A stretch of 64,000 nucleotides of DNA from Sycobia sp. Sy_11 (GCA_018907035.1 JACCIC010000002.1:7621001-7685000), one strand, 5' to 3'; counted from the stretch's first letter, positions 36,095 through 50,864 are shown. Numbers and translations are program-made. The notes: generated by a model from the letters alone, not told the origin.

Positions 36095-38226
36095 GAATGC
36101 CATTGAAATTTTTGATTATAGTGGTACAACGTTACTTACCATCGAAGCTTAAAAAAAATCTGGCAACTATTTTGCAACGTCTGTGTTATTTAAAAAAGAC
36201 AATATCATCGATAAAATTTGAGGTCAAAAAGATGTCGACACGAAGAAGGCAATTGAAGCCATGATATATCGAAAACTTTTCAAATTCCATCTTGAGACAT
36301 AATAAAGAACATTTTCATTGTTTCAAAAACAAAGCATTACCTACAAAAAAAAATACCTAAAATAAGTCATTGACGTATAGTTTACGACTGTTTGAAATAG
36401 AAATTCGTGGCAAAGTGTACAGTGGCAGTGAAAAAGTTTTCTCGCGCGATGGATCTGCTCTGAAACACGCACGCGTAATATTATCTTAAAAATTCCATAC
36501 GTTCAATTTCATCGAAATATCTTTCATAGTTTGAAGAAACTTGTAACAGGACAACGAATAATTTATTTCCAATTACGGGGAAAAAAAATCAAATTGCGTC
36601 ACTATAATACACGCTCCCTTAATTTGAAAGGAATTAACCAGCGAGAGTTAAAATCAATGCGTACACAGAGAAGCTTTGAAGGCACGTGTATTATTATTTT
36701 CATGGCGATGCTGCATAGGATGAAAAGTCAACTTTGACACACATATTTCCGGGAAAAGCATACTTTTTTCAGTATCGTATATCCTGCCCCCGCGAACGAA
36801 AGCACCCCGCGTGCTTCGGAGTGATATTGAATTTTCAGGGGCGGACGATAGTATGAAAGTAAAAAAATAAGAAAAAAAAAACAGGAAGAAATTTCTTAGA
36901 GCTCCGGTATACGAGCGAAATTCCGTAGATGAGTCCAATTTTTCCAAGTTTGGAATTTAATCGATATTAGCTACGAAATGGTAATTGTACTTAAGATATT
37001 TTCGATATTAAATTTGCTCTCATCTCGCGGAACTTCAGTTGTTAATTTAATCACGTATAAATAATCCTGCCTAAGTGTAAAAATAAGCTTCCGATCTAGA
37101 TAAGTATTTTTCACCGAGTACTGACTTAGAGCATTCTAACATTTAAATCTTCCGTACTAAAATAAATTTTAATGAAATTTCTGTTTGTCATTGATCCAAT
37201 CGAGCAGAAATTAGAACTTTCTTCTAATTTCGATTCTTTATGTTTGCTTGTAAGAGAAGGTACGCTTTAAGAGGTATTTGTAGATGAATGAATGAATTTT
37301 CTCAATGATGTCTTGATAAAAATATGCTATCTTTAATGAAAATATTGAATTGGTTGATAGTTTTCTTTACGTTGTGAACTGTTGTTATCATTCAAAAAAA
37401 AAAATTTATTTTCCTAGATATTCTTATTTCGAAAATTTCTACTGGGAAGTATGATACGACCTCTGCTAATCAGATATTCCGCTAAAGAAACGCCAAACAT
37501 CGCCATTAAAGCATACAGTAGTTGCTATTTTATTTATTTATTTATCTTTATAAACTAATCGTCATGGAGGCTGGAAACCTTTGCGGAACCACAAGAAAGA
37601 TCTTACAATGATTATCGAGCAGTTAGCGGCTGCGAAAGTAAATTAGGCGACAAATAGTCGCAGTAAATTTTCTCGACGTCTCGGGACCAAATGAATGCAG
37701 CAACAAACGTGAGCTGCTCAGATCGCGTCGTAAAATAGTTTCGGCCGGCGTATCATAATGAAACAACTCCGATGCATATACGGTATTCTGGGAGCTCTAC
37801 TGTAATTTCCAGCCTATTAACATTTTCTAGTTTTCAGATTCGACTAGGAAAATGGCCTTTAATACAATTTTACCACACAAGTCATCCAACGTTGAGAGAA
37901 AAAAATTGCAACCACTTCATATAAACACTGTGTAGCTCTCAACGATGCGTCCGCCATCTTTGGCTTTACAACTGATAGCCACGCCCTCGTTTTACTTTCC
38001 AATATTCAAGATATATCGCTTGATTCGAACTGACATCGTATGCGTATAATTTATAGTACTTGTACAAAAATGATTAAATTGATAATTAATAAAATTGCTT
38101 CGTAACCACGGAATTATGGGGAGCCACCGACAGATGTCCCACCAGCTTCCCCTCGTAGCTATCTGCCTGTCTTTTAAAGTGAACGAGAGATAGAGAGGGA
38201 GAATTCCTACCATGCCTATCGTCTTT

Positions 38227-38234
<8 letters not shown>
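36092..38234. other. AT-rich intronic stretch, nothing recognised
   Basis: Mostly AT-rich with short open frames only. No RNA gene or transposon motif was seen. Confidence 0.7.

Positions 38235-38281
<47 letters not shown>
38235..38281 (+). repeat. (CT)n microsatellite
   Basis: About 23 CT units. A second (CT)n run follows at 38461-38486. Confidence 0.97.
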
Positions 38282-38282
<1 letters not shown>

Positions 38283-38452
38283 CTTAAAGCAGAACGCGAC
38301 AACTTCGCCGATCGAGATGTAGGTTAATCTCGTCCTCCCCTCCCCTACCGGTTCGCTTAAAAGACAGGAGCTCTCTTTCGCAGTGAAAAGAAAGCCCTCC
38401 GCCAAAAATTGTGATTTATGGCACGTCAGTCCTTCTTCCCATTGAGAAAACT

Positions 38453-38487
<35 letters not shown>

Positions 38488-41400
38488 TTATAAGAGAGAA
38501 TTAACGAGGCGCGTCGTCGTCGGATTCATGTCATACGCGCATCAGCTTTGCTTTATCGCGCGCACTTTAACCTCGAGAACTTTTTTTGTCGTTGCCGTTT
38601 CTTCCATTTTTTTTTTCTTTTCAACGTGCGGCGACGCGTTTACTTGTATAATCTGAGGTGACGCTGGACGGATAGAAAACGAGGCCCGTGCGCGATTTCG
38701 ACGAACGAGCGATCGCTGCCCGACACGTGGGAACAGACGGCTTCTGGCTCGCTAGTGGGCGAATTGAACGAGCATACATCCTGTGCATAATAGATGACCG
38801 AGCGAATGACGAGATAGAGAATGTTATGTTCGAACTTTTAAGCTCGAATCCGTGTGATGAAAATCATACAGCTGATTGAAAGATAATGAAAGGCTTTGGT
38901 AATACGTTCAAAGTAAGAAAGTTTATAATTGGAAATCCGAAGATACCGATTCGAAAAGCAAATGAAAACGCATGTAATAAAAATAATTATGTAGTGGCTC
39001 ATAAGAATATCTATATCTAAATTAATAATCTACAAAATCTAAATCTATATATTAATTACCCATGAAAAATTTCATGGCAAACAAAAATATTATATAGAAC
39101 ATCGGACATCGATGAAAGGCAATAAATATATTGAATAGACTCTATTAGCCGGGATCGCTAAGTATTCTGTCGCCTTTATCAATTCAATATGTTTAACATT
39201 TCATCGCATTTAGAATTTAAAACCTCAAAATTCACGAATTCCCATTCATATTTCAGCTGCGTAAACGATTCTGTTTATAAATCGGGGCAATTAATCATTG
39301 TTATAAAAGACTAATCTTTGGTTTTAAATATTTATCCATTGTTTTTGTTCTTTAAAGCACACCGAGTAAAAGCCACTAAAAGCATTCATTAAATGATAAT
39401 TAATTATTCCCTCTTGATAGTTGGATAAGCTAGAGAAAAACGAAATATCAAATCTTAAAGCTAAATTTTAATCTAATTAGCATTACAAGCGTTTAAGCTC
39501 TGACAATCATTAATCGTATCCTTTTTAAGAAATAATAATTTTTTGTAAGCTTAAATTTACTTTTAATTACCGTTGAAAAATGAAAATTGTACTCATTTTG
39601 GATAGTTTAATTACCATTTACTAATATTCGGGTAATTATAATTAATAATAATTATTTACCAAAAATAAACAGCTTTACAAATTAATTTAGTGAACTATTC
39701 TGTATTGATTAATAATAAATTTGTTAACGATTCAATCGAATTTCCATATCTTTAAAGATTTATTAATTAAATTGATGCGACCTATCTAAACATTATACAA
39801 TGATCACTAATAAATGAGAATTCGGTCATTAGGTTAATGGACTTAAAAATTTTTAACGGCCATAATGAAATGCTTCAAAAATAATTCACTCATAATTTTA
39901 TGTAGACACGACTGGGATTTAAATCGTACAACCACATCAATTAATTTCCGTCTAAAAAAAGCCATCCCTCCCTTCAACGACATACATATATCTGACTTCC
40001 AGCGCGTTCCAAAAATATCGCCTCTAAAATAAAAGTGCAACAGCCTCTTCTTTCGAATCGAGCTAATCGGCTAGAAAAATACCGAGGCAGATAGAAAAAT
40101 CTATCTGCTTCTCGTTATTGAAAAAAAAAATTATATACGATAGACCGAAAAGGCGAAAAAATAAATACTTGCCGAGAACACGCGAGGGAGAGAAAGAGGG
40201 AGAAAGAGAGAGACATCTTTAAAAAGCCGTCGTTCACTTATTGCGTAACACGAGAGCGACCTGCGAGCCTCGCGGTAATAAATCCGAACGCCACGAGGGC
40301 CGATAGACCAGCTGTCGATCCGCGTCTAGAAAAAAAAAATGAAAAAAAAAATGAAAAATGTTCGAAAGCAGATTCGATTGTCGCGCTGTTTTCTTTCCCG
40401 TTTGTTTTTCTTTTTCGCATTGCAAGTTTTAAATATATCCGAGGAGTTCTTCTTTCATTTCACCGAGCTTACATCGTCAAAAAAGGCTGCAACGTTGTCA
40501 GCGACTCGCCGATGTTTTTCTTAAACTTTTTCTTGTTCGAAGAAAACAGTCAGTAATTGCACCGGTCGCTAAATGCTTCCCCTGGACAAGATAAATAATC
40601 CATAAATGTATTTTTTAATTTCAATACATCCTGCTAATTACGCGGTTTTCACGTTAAAAAGCTGAATTTAATAAGACCGAAAGCTGATACTTCGCGAGAC
40701 AGAAGTGACAAGGGAGTGTCAGTAAGATAAATTCGAAATTCATCGAAGAATAAAGACAGAATGAAAATCGATGGACCGTCGCTCGTCGGACGCCAGATTC
40801 GGCGAGGAAAGCGGATTTCTCGCGCGCGCCCCCGTATGTAAATAAAACAGAGATAGAAAGTGAAGGATAAGCGTCTTGCATGGACGATCGACCGAATTTC
40901 CCAGCTCTGCGCCAGTAATGATGTGGCTCGAACGCAGTCGAACGTGGATGATTTAAGTATTTTTACGACGGCTTTTATTATGAATATATAAAAATTCGAG
41001 AAAATTCGAATGGAATATACTGTTTTTCGTGTCATGCGTTATCTTGCAGTTTGAAACTGTGAAAAACTCTCTGACGTACATCGGAGCCGAAGATAAAGGC
41101 GAAATTGGAATTCGGGAGCACTGATTGAAAATTTATCGCAGTTGCGATGGCTATAATTTGGGAAAAACAAGATTTTCCTATACATACATATATATATTTT
41201 CGCAGATATTTCTTTTGGCTCTGATTTGCTGCAAAAAGTTTCAATATATCAGTTACATATCTGTCATAATCCTTCAAAGCGGATAATTGGTAAAAAAAAA
41301 TTAAACCAATTATTTGATTAGCAACGTTTCGTCAATTACTGGCTGATCATCGTGGGCAAAGCTTTTTAAAATAGCTAAATAAGGACTCACGTTAAATCAT

Positions 41401-41570
41401 AATTTGAATGTAGTTACGTAGGTCAACAAACAGCTGACCATGCGATTCAACGGGAGATTGGTAAATTTCTTTTCTTCGATGAAAAAAAATCAGACATTAA
41501 TTTTAATGAACAATATTCCGGGTAGAAGACATAGTACGGATCTATATAGCTACAGTGATAATAATCCAAT

Positions 41571-41612
41571 TATCCATTACATCCAGGCAAATATCCATTA
41601 CACCTAGACAAA
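41571..41612 (+). repeat. 21-bp tandem duplication
   Basis: TATCCATTACATCCAGGCAAA is followed at once by TATCCATTACACCTAGACAAA, differing at three positions. Confidence 0.85.
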
Positions 41613-42456
41613 CGTTTACATCAAATATCACAGCTCTATCGATCCTGAACTGCTAAACTCCGCTGGCAATTAATAAGCAATAGTGGTAAGAATCAATTCC
41701 AGCTACACTTTATCGAACAGCTCAACCGACCTTTGAATTATCCAATATACAAACGCTTCGTGCAATTCACTTCGATTCGCCGCGTGAGCGTTAAGTCCGC
41801 AGTATTCCTCGTCGACTTCATTTCCGCGCCCAGCCGCGGGAAATCTGGATTGACCTGGGAAAGCCGCGCGAAGTGTGTATTTACGAGAGACGAGATGAGC
41901 GGATTCTTTTCTGGCGCGGAGAATACGCGCGGTATTTGAACTCGACGTTGCGTAAACGCGAGACGATGACGAACAATAAAAACTGAGTATGTTCAGTAAT
42001 AGCAAGTCGTTGCGTTGAGATTAGTTGATTGATCGAGTTATTCATTGGTTATAATTTCCCATCGATGATCTAAGCTCCATCTAATTCATACACATATTGA
42101 CTGTTTCATCTTGGTTTTCGAATTGATCAACGGAAAATATAAAACTCAACATGCCTGAATTAAACAATAACTATCATACATAGTAAACGTTCATATGTTC
42201 AGTTACCAAACGTTCATATTAGTTCAATGAGTACAGTTATCTCATTGTGAGTCCATTGTTAGCTCATTTAGATTCTGTAAATCGGCTGTTGTTATGTATA
42301 ACCTCGAAATGTAGTAGGAAAAAAGAATATGAAAAATATGAAGAACTACGAAGAACTGAAAGTTTCCAATGTAAACTACGTTCAACAGAATCTGTCAGAT
42401 CTCTGAGGTACACATTTATCATCCCAAAAAGGTACCTCTTGACAAGTGTTTCTTTC

Positions 42457-42504
42457 TTCGTATCTTAAAAATCGTTCAATTTCGTATCTTAAGAATCTTC
42501 AAAA
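42457..42504 (+). repeat. 24-bp tandem duplication
   Basis: TTCGTATCTTAAAAATCGTTC begins a unit that repeats from 42481 as TTCGTATCTTAAGAATCTTC. Confidence 0.75.
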
Positions 42505-45500
42505 GTGTCGAATTATAGTTTCATTTTTGACATTTATCAAAATAAATTGACTAAATCAAAATAAAAATACTGTTGGTTTATTTTTTACGAAGATGAAAAT
42601 ATTTATTGGTTTACCAGAAATATTTGAATGTCTGAAATTACGAAGTAGATTAGAAATTACGATGATTGTAATATCAAAATCATTTGAAAAAGAATAAATA
42701 AATTGTTTAATTAGTATTCCAGTATTTGGTTAATACCCAACCGTTCAGAAAGAAAATGAATTAAATGAGTACAGTACATTATTTAACGACGACTGATTTC
42801 TTAAAATACTTTTGTACATGATGTAATACACTGATACACTGATGTAAACATAATACAGTAAGTATTAAATAAATTTGAATCCACAACTAAACCCTGAAAC
42901 AGTAGTATTTTGCACCACAAGGGCAGGAAATTGAAACTCCTTTGAGCGATACGATGCCCAAGGCGAAGCCGAGGTGATCATGTTCCTCGGTTCGAGGCTT
43001 TAGAAGTCCTCTGTATGCGTTATTTGTCTTCACAGTAGGGCGGAAGTAGGCTGAATACTTATAATTATTACAATTAAAATTATCCCGCAAGCTATGCAAT
43101 GAATTTTTTTAATTTGGGATTTTTATATCCAGGCAGATGTCTTCATGTAGGTAATTCCATAGGGACTCTTGAGAGTTCAATCGAGGCTAACGCCCAAATA
43201 GCAGGGGAAACGCGATTTCCGATCCACAACCACTCCCTGTAACGATCCATGCATAAACCAACCCTGACACGGCCTCAAACTGCGTGCGGTAAAAAATCCA
43301 CGCGGCGACGAAAACACACACACACACACACACACACATACGCGTGCACGCGATTTTTCAAGTCTCGCCAGCGAGAAAGCGAAATATGTACCTACCGTAA
43401 TGGCCTCCCCGAATCCGCCCGAGCGAAAATCCCTTGAAGCATATTTCTCTCTCCACCTACGCCTCCTTCTCCTCGCCCAGCCCCTGACCGCGGTAAATGG
43501 AAAGGAGCCGGCAGTTTTTCATTCGATCCCGACCGCTGGCGTAGGAAGGGGAAGGCAGTCGAAAAGACCAGCCCCGGTTTACTCTCCAGTCAAGAGCCTA
43601 ATACTCGCGGATCAAGCCGAGGCGCTTTCTACTACTTCCCCTCCCCCTCCCCCTCCCCACCACTCTCCGCCCACCCTCTCTCCGCTCTCGGGAAGTATAC
43701 GCACCGCAGCAGCAGCGCGCGGCGGGTTAAATTGTCCGCGGACGGCTTTTCAACGATTTTAGAACACGACTGCGGCGCGGGCGCGGCGCCCGTTACCATT
43801 TCCGTATAAATACGCCAGAATCCAGCAGTCGCGGCGGCGGCGAAGGCGGCTACGGCCGCTCGCTTCGCGATCGTCCCATTTACGGGACACACAAGTGCAG
43901 TTATCGAATTCTCGCCGTAGTTCTGGCTATTACGAGGGGCTCGTGCAATAATCGAAACGGCAAAATCGACGGGGAGACGAGGCACGCCGTATTTATTCGC
44001 CTCCTCGAAAAGGTTTGATTGTTACAAGATTATGAGCATCTCGGCCAATCTCGGCTAATCTGACATTGACGAACTTTTCCGGACATTCTCCATTTGTTTC
44101 TTCTCAAGGAGAAAAATTCCTTCGTGAATTTCAAGGGGGAGATTATTAGATGATTTAAAATTATTGGAAAATTTTTAAAATTTCAGGATTAAGTTGATAA
44201 CATTAATAATATTAGGACTATGTCGAGAGAGTTTCGGTTGCATTACACTTGTATTGCTATTTATGATGAGCGTGTCCTGCGAACTTGTGGATTTCACGCC
44301 TGTCCAGCGTCAATTGACGTTTTTAGAACCTAGCTTTATATAACTAGTAGCTATGGCCTTATTGGTGGAAAAGAAGTAAGAACTTGAAAAACTCTATTCT
44401 TACGCATTACATTATCAACTGCGAAAACCGTAAAATTGGTAGGGCATTTTTATCATAAAGCCAAATTCATGGCACGATGTTAACGTCGAAATAGAGGAGT
44501 GGATAAACGTAGAAAATAAAATCAAATTTCAGTCAACGCCTGTACAACGTTGTCAATAATAAAAAAAATATATAAACTTTCTGAAACGTTTAAAATTATT
44601 TTATGGCCCGTGCTTTCTTATTTAAGCAGGATTAAAGAAGTAAAAGAAATGAATATTTAGTTGTATTGATTACACACTAGAACTGCGTGTTAGTCACACA
44701 GCTTTTGGTCAAAGACGATTTTAATCTCTTGACATTTACATCCATCGGCTCGCTTTCGCGCAAAGTGCCTTACTTGATAAAAAAGAGAGGCAAAAAAAAA
44801 TGCAATTTTTCGCATATAACGGTGGTCGTGGCGATTGTGCTTCGTGGAAAATCCTCGCTTCGCACGCTAGTTCAATAATATATATTGTTACAGGAGGACG
44901 CGCATAAAATTCGAATTTTACGCCTTAACTGTTGCAATGCCGCGCTCCAAATGTAACAAGCATCGTGTGTAATGCAGTAGAAGTGGTTTCCACAGTTTCT
45001 CGTGCAGTTGGAGTTGACGCTGGAACGTAAAATTTGCTTTTTTCCGCCGACGCTTTTTATTTCTAAGAATATTATATATGTATAAATGTCAGTATGTATA
45101 AATATGCTTGTAAAATAACTGGTTAATTTTACGTATATTCACAATTTGCGGGACGAAAAGCTGCGCGCCTCGAGCAGTGGGCGTAAAGCAAAATTTGAAA
45201 TGCACTGTTTAAAAATCATTACAATCAATGCAAGATCTTATTTTATATCTCTTACTATACGATCTTGCCTACAATACAACCTGAACGTTGCGATTTACAT
45301 CGCATGCCATCGCGGCCTAGGCCTCGGGCGTGACTATCCAGCACGCGTGTCTTAATTCGCATTTGCCAACCGTAATTTTGCACACTATGGTAGTCGGAAA
45401 ATCGTGTTTACGACTTTGATTGTACTCGAAGGAACCTTCCCATATCTCGCAGTGTCCGCCAGCCAGTTGTTACGTAAGAAGTCACGCGAGTCCCGGAGAA

Positions 45501-45541
45501 GGTATATCGATGAAAGAAAAATGGGAGCAAATTCATGAAAT

Positions 45542-45544
<3 letters not shown>

Positions 45545-45589
<45 letters not shown>
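45545..45589 (+). repeat. (GA)n microsatellite
   Basis: About 22 GA units, followed at 45632-45651 by a (GT)n run. Confidence 0.97.
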
Positions 45590-45591
<2 letters not shown>

Positions 45592-45820
45592 AAAGTGAGA
45601 GAGGTCGGCAAATCTCGTTAGAAATGGACACTCTGTGTGTGTGTGTGTGTGTATATCTATATATACATATACGCTTAAGCTCCCACCCCGGCACTTGTAT
45701 GACTTGGTAACTCGCGGTGCGACCGCATAATATAATCGCGGCGAACATTAAAACTATTCGACACGCGGTTATTTATATATGTTTTATGGATGTCTCTGAT
45801 TTTTTCCGGGCTTCTTGGCT

Positions 45821-45822
<2 letters not shown>

Positions 45823-45871
<49 letters not shown>
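45823..45871 (+). repeat. (TA)n microsatellite
   Basis: About 24 TA units. Confidence 0.97.
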
Positions 45872-45874
<3 letters not shown>

Positions 45875-46209
45875 CTCATAGAATACTCGAGATAAGCTTA
45901 TACCGTTGAAATATGTAATAATGCATTTACATACATGTCAAATCCCGTTTTACATACATTATCATATTTGCTTGACATATTAATGAATATTTGATCAAGG
46001 AAAAAACAGGATGGAATTGAGCAAAATGATCGTAAATGAAATATTTTTTAAAATTTTTAAATCTTACTTTAAACCACTTTACATTATTTTTAACAATAAT
46101 TCTGATCAAATAGCGAGAATTAATGAATTTCAATAATTAACAGAATATAACAACGGAGGCGATATGTGAAATTGCCTTTACTTTTAAAAAACTAAGTATT
46201 TATATATAA

Positions 46210-46248
<39 letters not shown>

Positions 46249-46632
46249 TTTTTAATTTTCATAATAACATTTTTCAATTGAAATGAAAAATATGTAAAAC
46301 ATATACATTGGCAGAATGTAAATACCGTATAAATGAAAAATGTTTGATAATCCTTGTTAGGACTGAAAGATTTTTCAAGCAGGCAGAAATAAATTGAAAC
46401 AGTTCGTGAAATTCCAAAATAAATCAGTATTGATCAAGGAAATATTTTCATCTTGCCCATTCTACAAGATGTGCAAACAGTTAAATTCGTCGGAAGAACA
46501 AACGAAAATATAGGTGTACAAAGATAAATCACTTATTAACCACATATCCCGAATGATCGATTCGTCGACGGCGAGAGCCACGAAATCCGACCAATCGTCT
46601 CTCTTTCTCTCACTTGTATCGACTTTACCGAG

Positions 46633-46636
<4 letters not shown>

Positions 46637-46668
<32 letters not shown>
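46637..46668 (+). repeat. Poly(A) run of 32
   Basis: 32 consecutive A residues. No retrotransposon body was recognised upstream, so it is not called as a retrocopy tail. Confidence 0.95.
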
Positions 46669-46669
<1 letters not shown>

Positions 46670-46790
46670 GGAGAAAAGAGAAAAATTGTACAAACAGCGA
46701 AGAAGTAGGTGGGATGGGCGAGAAGCGAGGCGAGCCAAAGCAAAGAATCAGCACCGACTCCCCCTCCCCCTCGCGCGAGAGGCGCGAATA

Positions 46791-46795
<5 letters not shown>

Positions 46796-46838
<43 letters not shown>
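46796..46838 (+). repeat. (AT)n microsatellite
   Basis: About 21 AT units, about 130 bases after a poly(A) run. Confidence 0.97.
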
Positions 46839-46839
<1 letters not shown>

Positions 46840-47405
46840 GCGAGCTGTATACCTAAAACACTGAACGCGCCGCGCACGTGCCAGCGCGGGCGTCGCGCCG
46901 TCTGTTTATGTAAGCGGATGACGGCTGTGCGCGGTGGTGGAAGAGCGTCGTGGGGGGGGCGGGGGGAGGCGCGAGGGTGAGGGGACGGCTGACGACGAAG
47001 CCTCGCAAACGACCGAAACTAGAAACACACTCGGGCTCTTTGCTCCCGCTTTGCAATGGAGATCGCGCTTATTACTTCGTCATGTGCCTCGACCCCTCCC
47101 CTCCCCCCCCCCCATTCCCACAGACGCGTCACTCGCGCGCGGTAGACTCGCGCTTTGCATTGCCGGCTTTGTAACTCATCTCTATTGACTCTCGAAGAAT
47201 CAGGGTTGTCGCGCGATAGCTCATCTCTTCGACGAGCTTTTAATGGATGCATTGTAAACTCGTGGATTTTGTCTTTCTTTTTTCCCCGTTCGATGGCACG
47301 ATCGATTGTTTAATCGTTCGATATACGCAAAGCGAATGACTGAGCGGCCAAAACGGAAAGTTTTACAAAGTCTAATGCAGTACATTAGTTAAAAATTAAT
47401 ATTTT

Positions 47406-47408
<3 letters not shown>

Positions 47409-47447
<39 letters not shown>
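47409..47447 (+). repeat. (AT)n microsatellite
   Basis: About 19 AT units. Confidence 0.97.
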
Positions 47448-47448
<1 letters not shown>

Positions 47449-48360
47449 CTTCAACTACATATTCTAGAATGTATTACTAGACACATCTATGCATTGACGA
47501 TATAGTCAAATCTCTACGAGATAGAATAGCTTTCAAGTGATTTCTATTTCTCATGCATTCTCTCTCCGTTTGTACGATAATTCTTCTTAGAAAACTTTGT
47601 ACTGGGCAGCGGAATAGATAGTAACGATTTGCGTTAGGGTTCATTGCATTAAAGTTTCGTATGATTTTTTTTCTTTTTAACCAGCGGCAGAAAAGTGTCG
47701 TCAAAAGTCATTGTTGATACCCATGATAAAGTAAATATTCCAATAAGCAAAGCGTATTGTCTCGGAAATCAGAGGAAGGAAAAAAGTCGCGTTGATCGCT
47801 TCATGTCATGCGAAAAATTGTCAACTATTGTATATTATACAAGTATAAGCAATAATGGAAATTATCAGAAAATTTAGTCGTCATCTTGCATACTTAATTG
47901 ATGAAAATTCATTCGCGAGTCGATAAAACCGTTAGTGATAAGCCTCAGCACACAAAGTAACGAAACATTCCACAAACAAGCGGAGCATTTTTTATTCAAG
48001 GCGTCATTAATTTTGCAAATTTACACATATATTATATTAGAATATATAGATTATACTTTAAGTATATACATAGATTCTATTAAATGCATCCTCTACTAAT
48101 AAATGCACTCACTTTCAAAGCACAATAATCTAAGACAGAATTACAAACGCGGCCTCTTACGCGTCCGCAAACTTCAGAGAGTGCGTAAATCAGTTGTCGA
48201 ATTCCCGCTCCCCTCCCCCCCCCAATCCCCCCACCACCCGGCCACACCGTATATTAGAAGTTCCAAAGCAGCGGTGGATAGGATAAACAGCTTTGAAAAC
48301 ATCGTCGCCCACGATAAAACGCGTGCATTCGCCGTTCCTGCACCTATAAATATACAGTGT

Positions 48361-48362
<2 letters not shown>

Positions 48363-48417
<55 letters not shown>
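48363..48417 (+). repeat. (AT)n microsatellite
   Basis: About 27 AT units, giving Ile-Tyr runs in three overlapping frames on both strands. Confidence 0.97.
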
Positions 48418-48421
<4 letters not shown>

Positions 48422-48613
48422 CCAAATAACTCTCGAGGCATAGAAGACTTCGCCTCGATACGTCACGTCGGTGGGACTATAATACGTGGTAAATAACGAC
48501 TATATGTAAATATAAAGTGCGAGTAGAAGAGAGGGAGAGTGCGAAGAGAAAGAAAGAGAGAAAGAGAGTGGAAGAGAGAGCCAATACGCTCTGTTAACTG
48601 ATCCATATCTTTT

Positions 48614-48649
48614 GTGTGTGTGCGTGCGCGCGCGCGTGTGTGTGTGTGA
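48614..48649 (+). repeat. (TG)n(CG)n(TG)n alternating tract
   Basis: TGTGTGTG, then CGTGCGCGCGCGCG, then TGTGTGTG: continuous purine-pyrimidine alternation for about 36 bases, strongly Z-DNA-prone. Confidence 0.93.
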
Positions 48650-48941
48650 AAATAAATACTGACTGTTTCTTCCCATCTCTTTTACCGCTGTAAACAATTT
48701 CTATAACCAATCATGCACAAATAAATATAATAATAAATAATATATAAATAATAATAAATTGAGAACAAATAATTATATATATAGATTTCAGCTGGGTGTC
48801 AAAAAATTCAAAAAAAGCTCAATTTTCAATCCGTCTGAGTAGTATAACTGCTTAATTGTAGTTTTAGTAGATTTATTCTGTTTCTTGATTAGCAAACTAT
48901 CGAAAAAAACTTGTTTCATATAGATTCATTGTACATAATTA

Positions 48942-48950
<9 letters not shown>

Positions 48951-48995
<45 letters not shown>
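48951..48995 (+). repeat. (AT)n microsatellite
   Basis: About 22 AT units. Confidence 0.97.
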
Positions 48996-48998
<3 letters not shown>

Positions 48999-50864
48999 TT
49001 ACATAAAAGTAAGTCGGAAAAAAATCTTATCTTTTATACATAAGTAACACGATTCCTCGTCAAAGGAATATGGCAGATGTCTCTGATTTTGATGAAATAA
49101 TAGTTTTCGATATTATTTGTGATAATAATAAATAAATAATAATAAAATGCATTAAATAAACGCAGAATTTTCTGTATTGGAGGTTAAAAATAGATGTTTC
49201 GATTGAAAACAGCGAAAATGGATGTTGAAAAATGAACTTGGCATTAAAGTCAAAGTCATCATTTTTTTTTTTTTATGAAAGCCTATAAATTTTGTGGGAA
49301 CTTCATCATGAACGGGACCTTACAAAGATAAGCATGTAAAAATAACAAGATAAATTGTACATGCTGTTTACGTACATTTTCATCATCCCATTATTTAATT
49401 CACAGTAATTCAATTATAAACCATGATTTTCTTAACCATTATAAAGCATTATCAAAAAACTTAAAAAATAAATATGGGCAGCAAAACAATTGTTTATGTA
49501 AGTATCAGATTCACTTCCGAAATTTGTTATCCACTATTGTTAGAGAATTAGTGAAAAATAGTTTAAATTATCTTAATACTTACATAATATAATATAAAAA
49601 AGTTTTTTTTACCTATTTCAGGGCTGTGTACATATAATCCGTTATCAAGTCATTATTATTAACAATTATCTGATTATACGATACGACTCAACTAACGTAT
49701 GCCGCACGATCTGATTTCCCTTTTTTTTTGAGTAAAATAAGTTTTTTAACAGGATTGAACTCCATTCTATGGCTGCTTCATAATCAAATAATATTCTTTC
49801 TAATAAGTTTAAAATACTATTAAAGAAGATAATATAATTTTATCGTTGTCTCGAATTCAAGTCAAGCAGGTAGCGAAATTGAGAAAAATTATGGGAGAAA
49901 AAAGTGAAATCCGCGGCTCCGTGTATCATTACAGATGCAAAATGGATGCAAATAACGAAATCGAATTATCGCAACGACAAAAAAAAAAGTATGGATATAG
50001 TATTTTGTTGCTTCATCCTATCCGCATAATCAAGCAGTACTAGCGGTATATCTTTCTTTTTTTAATCAAAGCAGCTTAATTCGGTCGCGGAGTCGACGTA
50101 CGCAGTTCTTACGGTCGGTTAGGATTATTCCCCCGCCCCCCTAGAATCAAGGTACAGTTTCCTTATTTTTTCGTAAGCCCGGACTAACTCGTGAAAAAAA
50201 AAAAAATTCCTCGCAATAAACTCCAGGCCGAACAGCGCACGTGGCCGGCCTCCCCGCAGCTACGCGACGGACATAATTGTTTCGCGGTCGGGCGCCGTTA
50301 AGCGGAACTGAGCCACAGCAGCCTGGAAATAAGCCGTAACGCCGCGTCCACCCCGGATCCCTTGGCGAGAGCACAGGGCCAAGACGACAGCGGTGGAAAA
50401 ACCGAGCCGACTTCCGCCCTCTACAGATACACTCGAGCACGAAATGAATAAATAATAATACAGCCGAAAGAAAATAAGAGAGGAGTAAGGAGAAGCGAGC
50501 GAAAAGCCACCGTGAGACTCTTCGTCCATGAGTCAGGGCGGACGAGTTCGCGGCACGTATGATCGCCGAGGCGCGCTGCAGCCGCCCTCTCCCTCGCTCT
50601 CATTCGCGCGCTCTCTCTCTCTCTCTCTCTCCTCTCTCGCGCGCGAAACTTTTCGCCAAAAACGGGTGGTTTGGAAACGAGCCAGGGCTCGGGAGGGGGG
50701 GTGGAGGGAGGGCCGGTTTTTTTAACGCGCCGACTCGGTCTAACCTCGGGAATTCCGGCCTCCCCTGGGAGAGAAGACGGTGGCGGTGGAAAAATGTCGA
50801 GATCGAGAGAAACTGGCGGTACTTTTTAGCCTTTCAGCGGTGGAGGTGCCTACGTGTGCCCTCC

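Larger units (their letters stand above)
38487..45544. other. Long intronic stretch, no gene found
   Basis: 38880-40140 is AT-rich. 40140-41000 is mixed. 43240-44000 is GC-rich with (CA)n at 43316-43338. A minus-strand frame at 42887-43099 ends SCPCGAKYYCFRV but has no recognised family. Two small tandem duplications are listed separately. Confidence 0.65.

Noticed and set aside
42887..43099. Cys-containing frame ending SCPCGAKYYCFRV
   Set aside because: Suggests a zinc knuckle at first sight, but the spacing fits no known motif and there is no context.
46637..46668. Poly(A) run as a retrotransposon tail
   Set aside because: No LINE or SINE body, promoter box or target-site duplication could be seen beside it.
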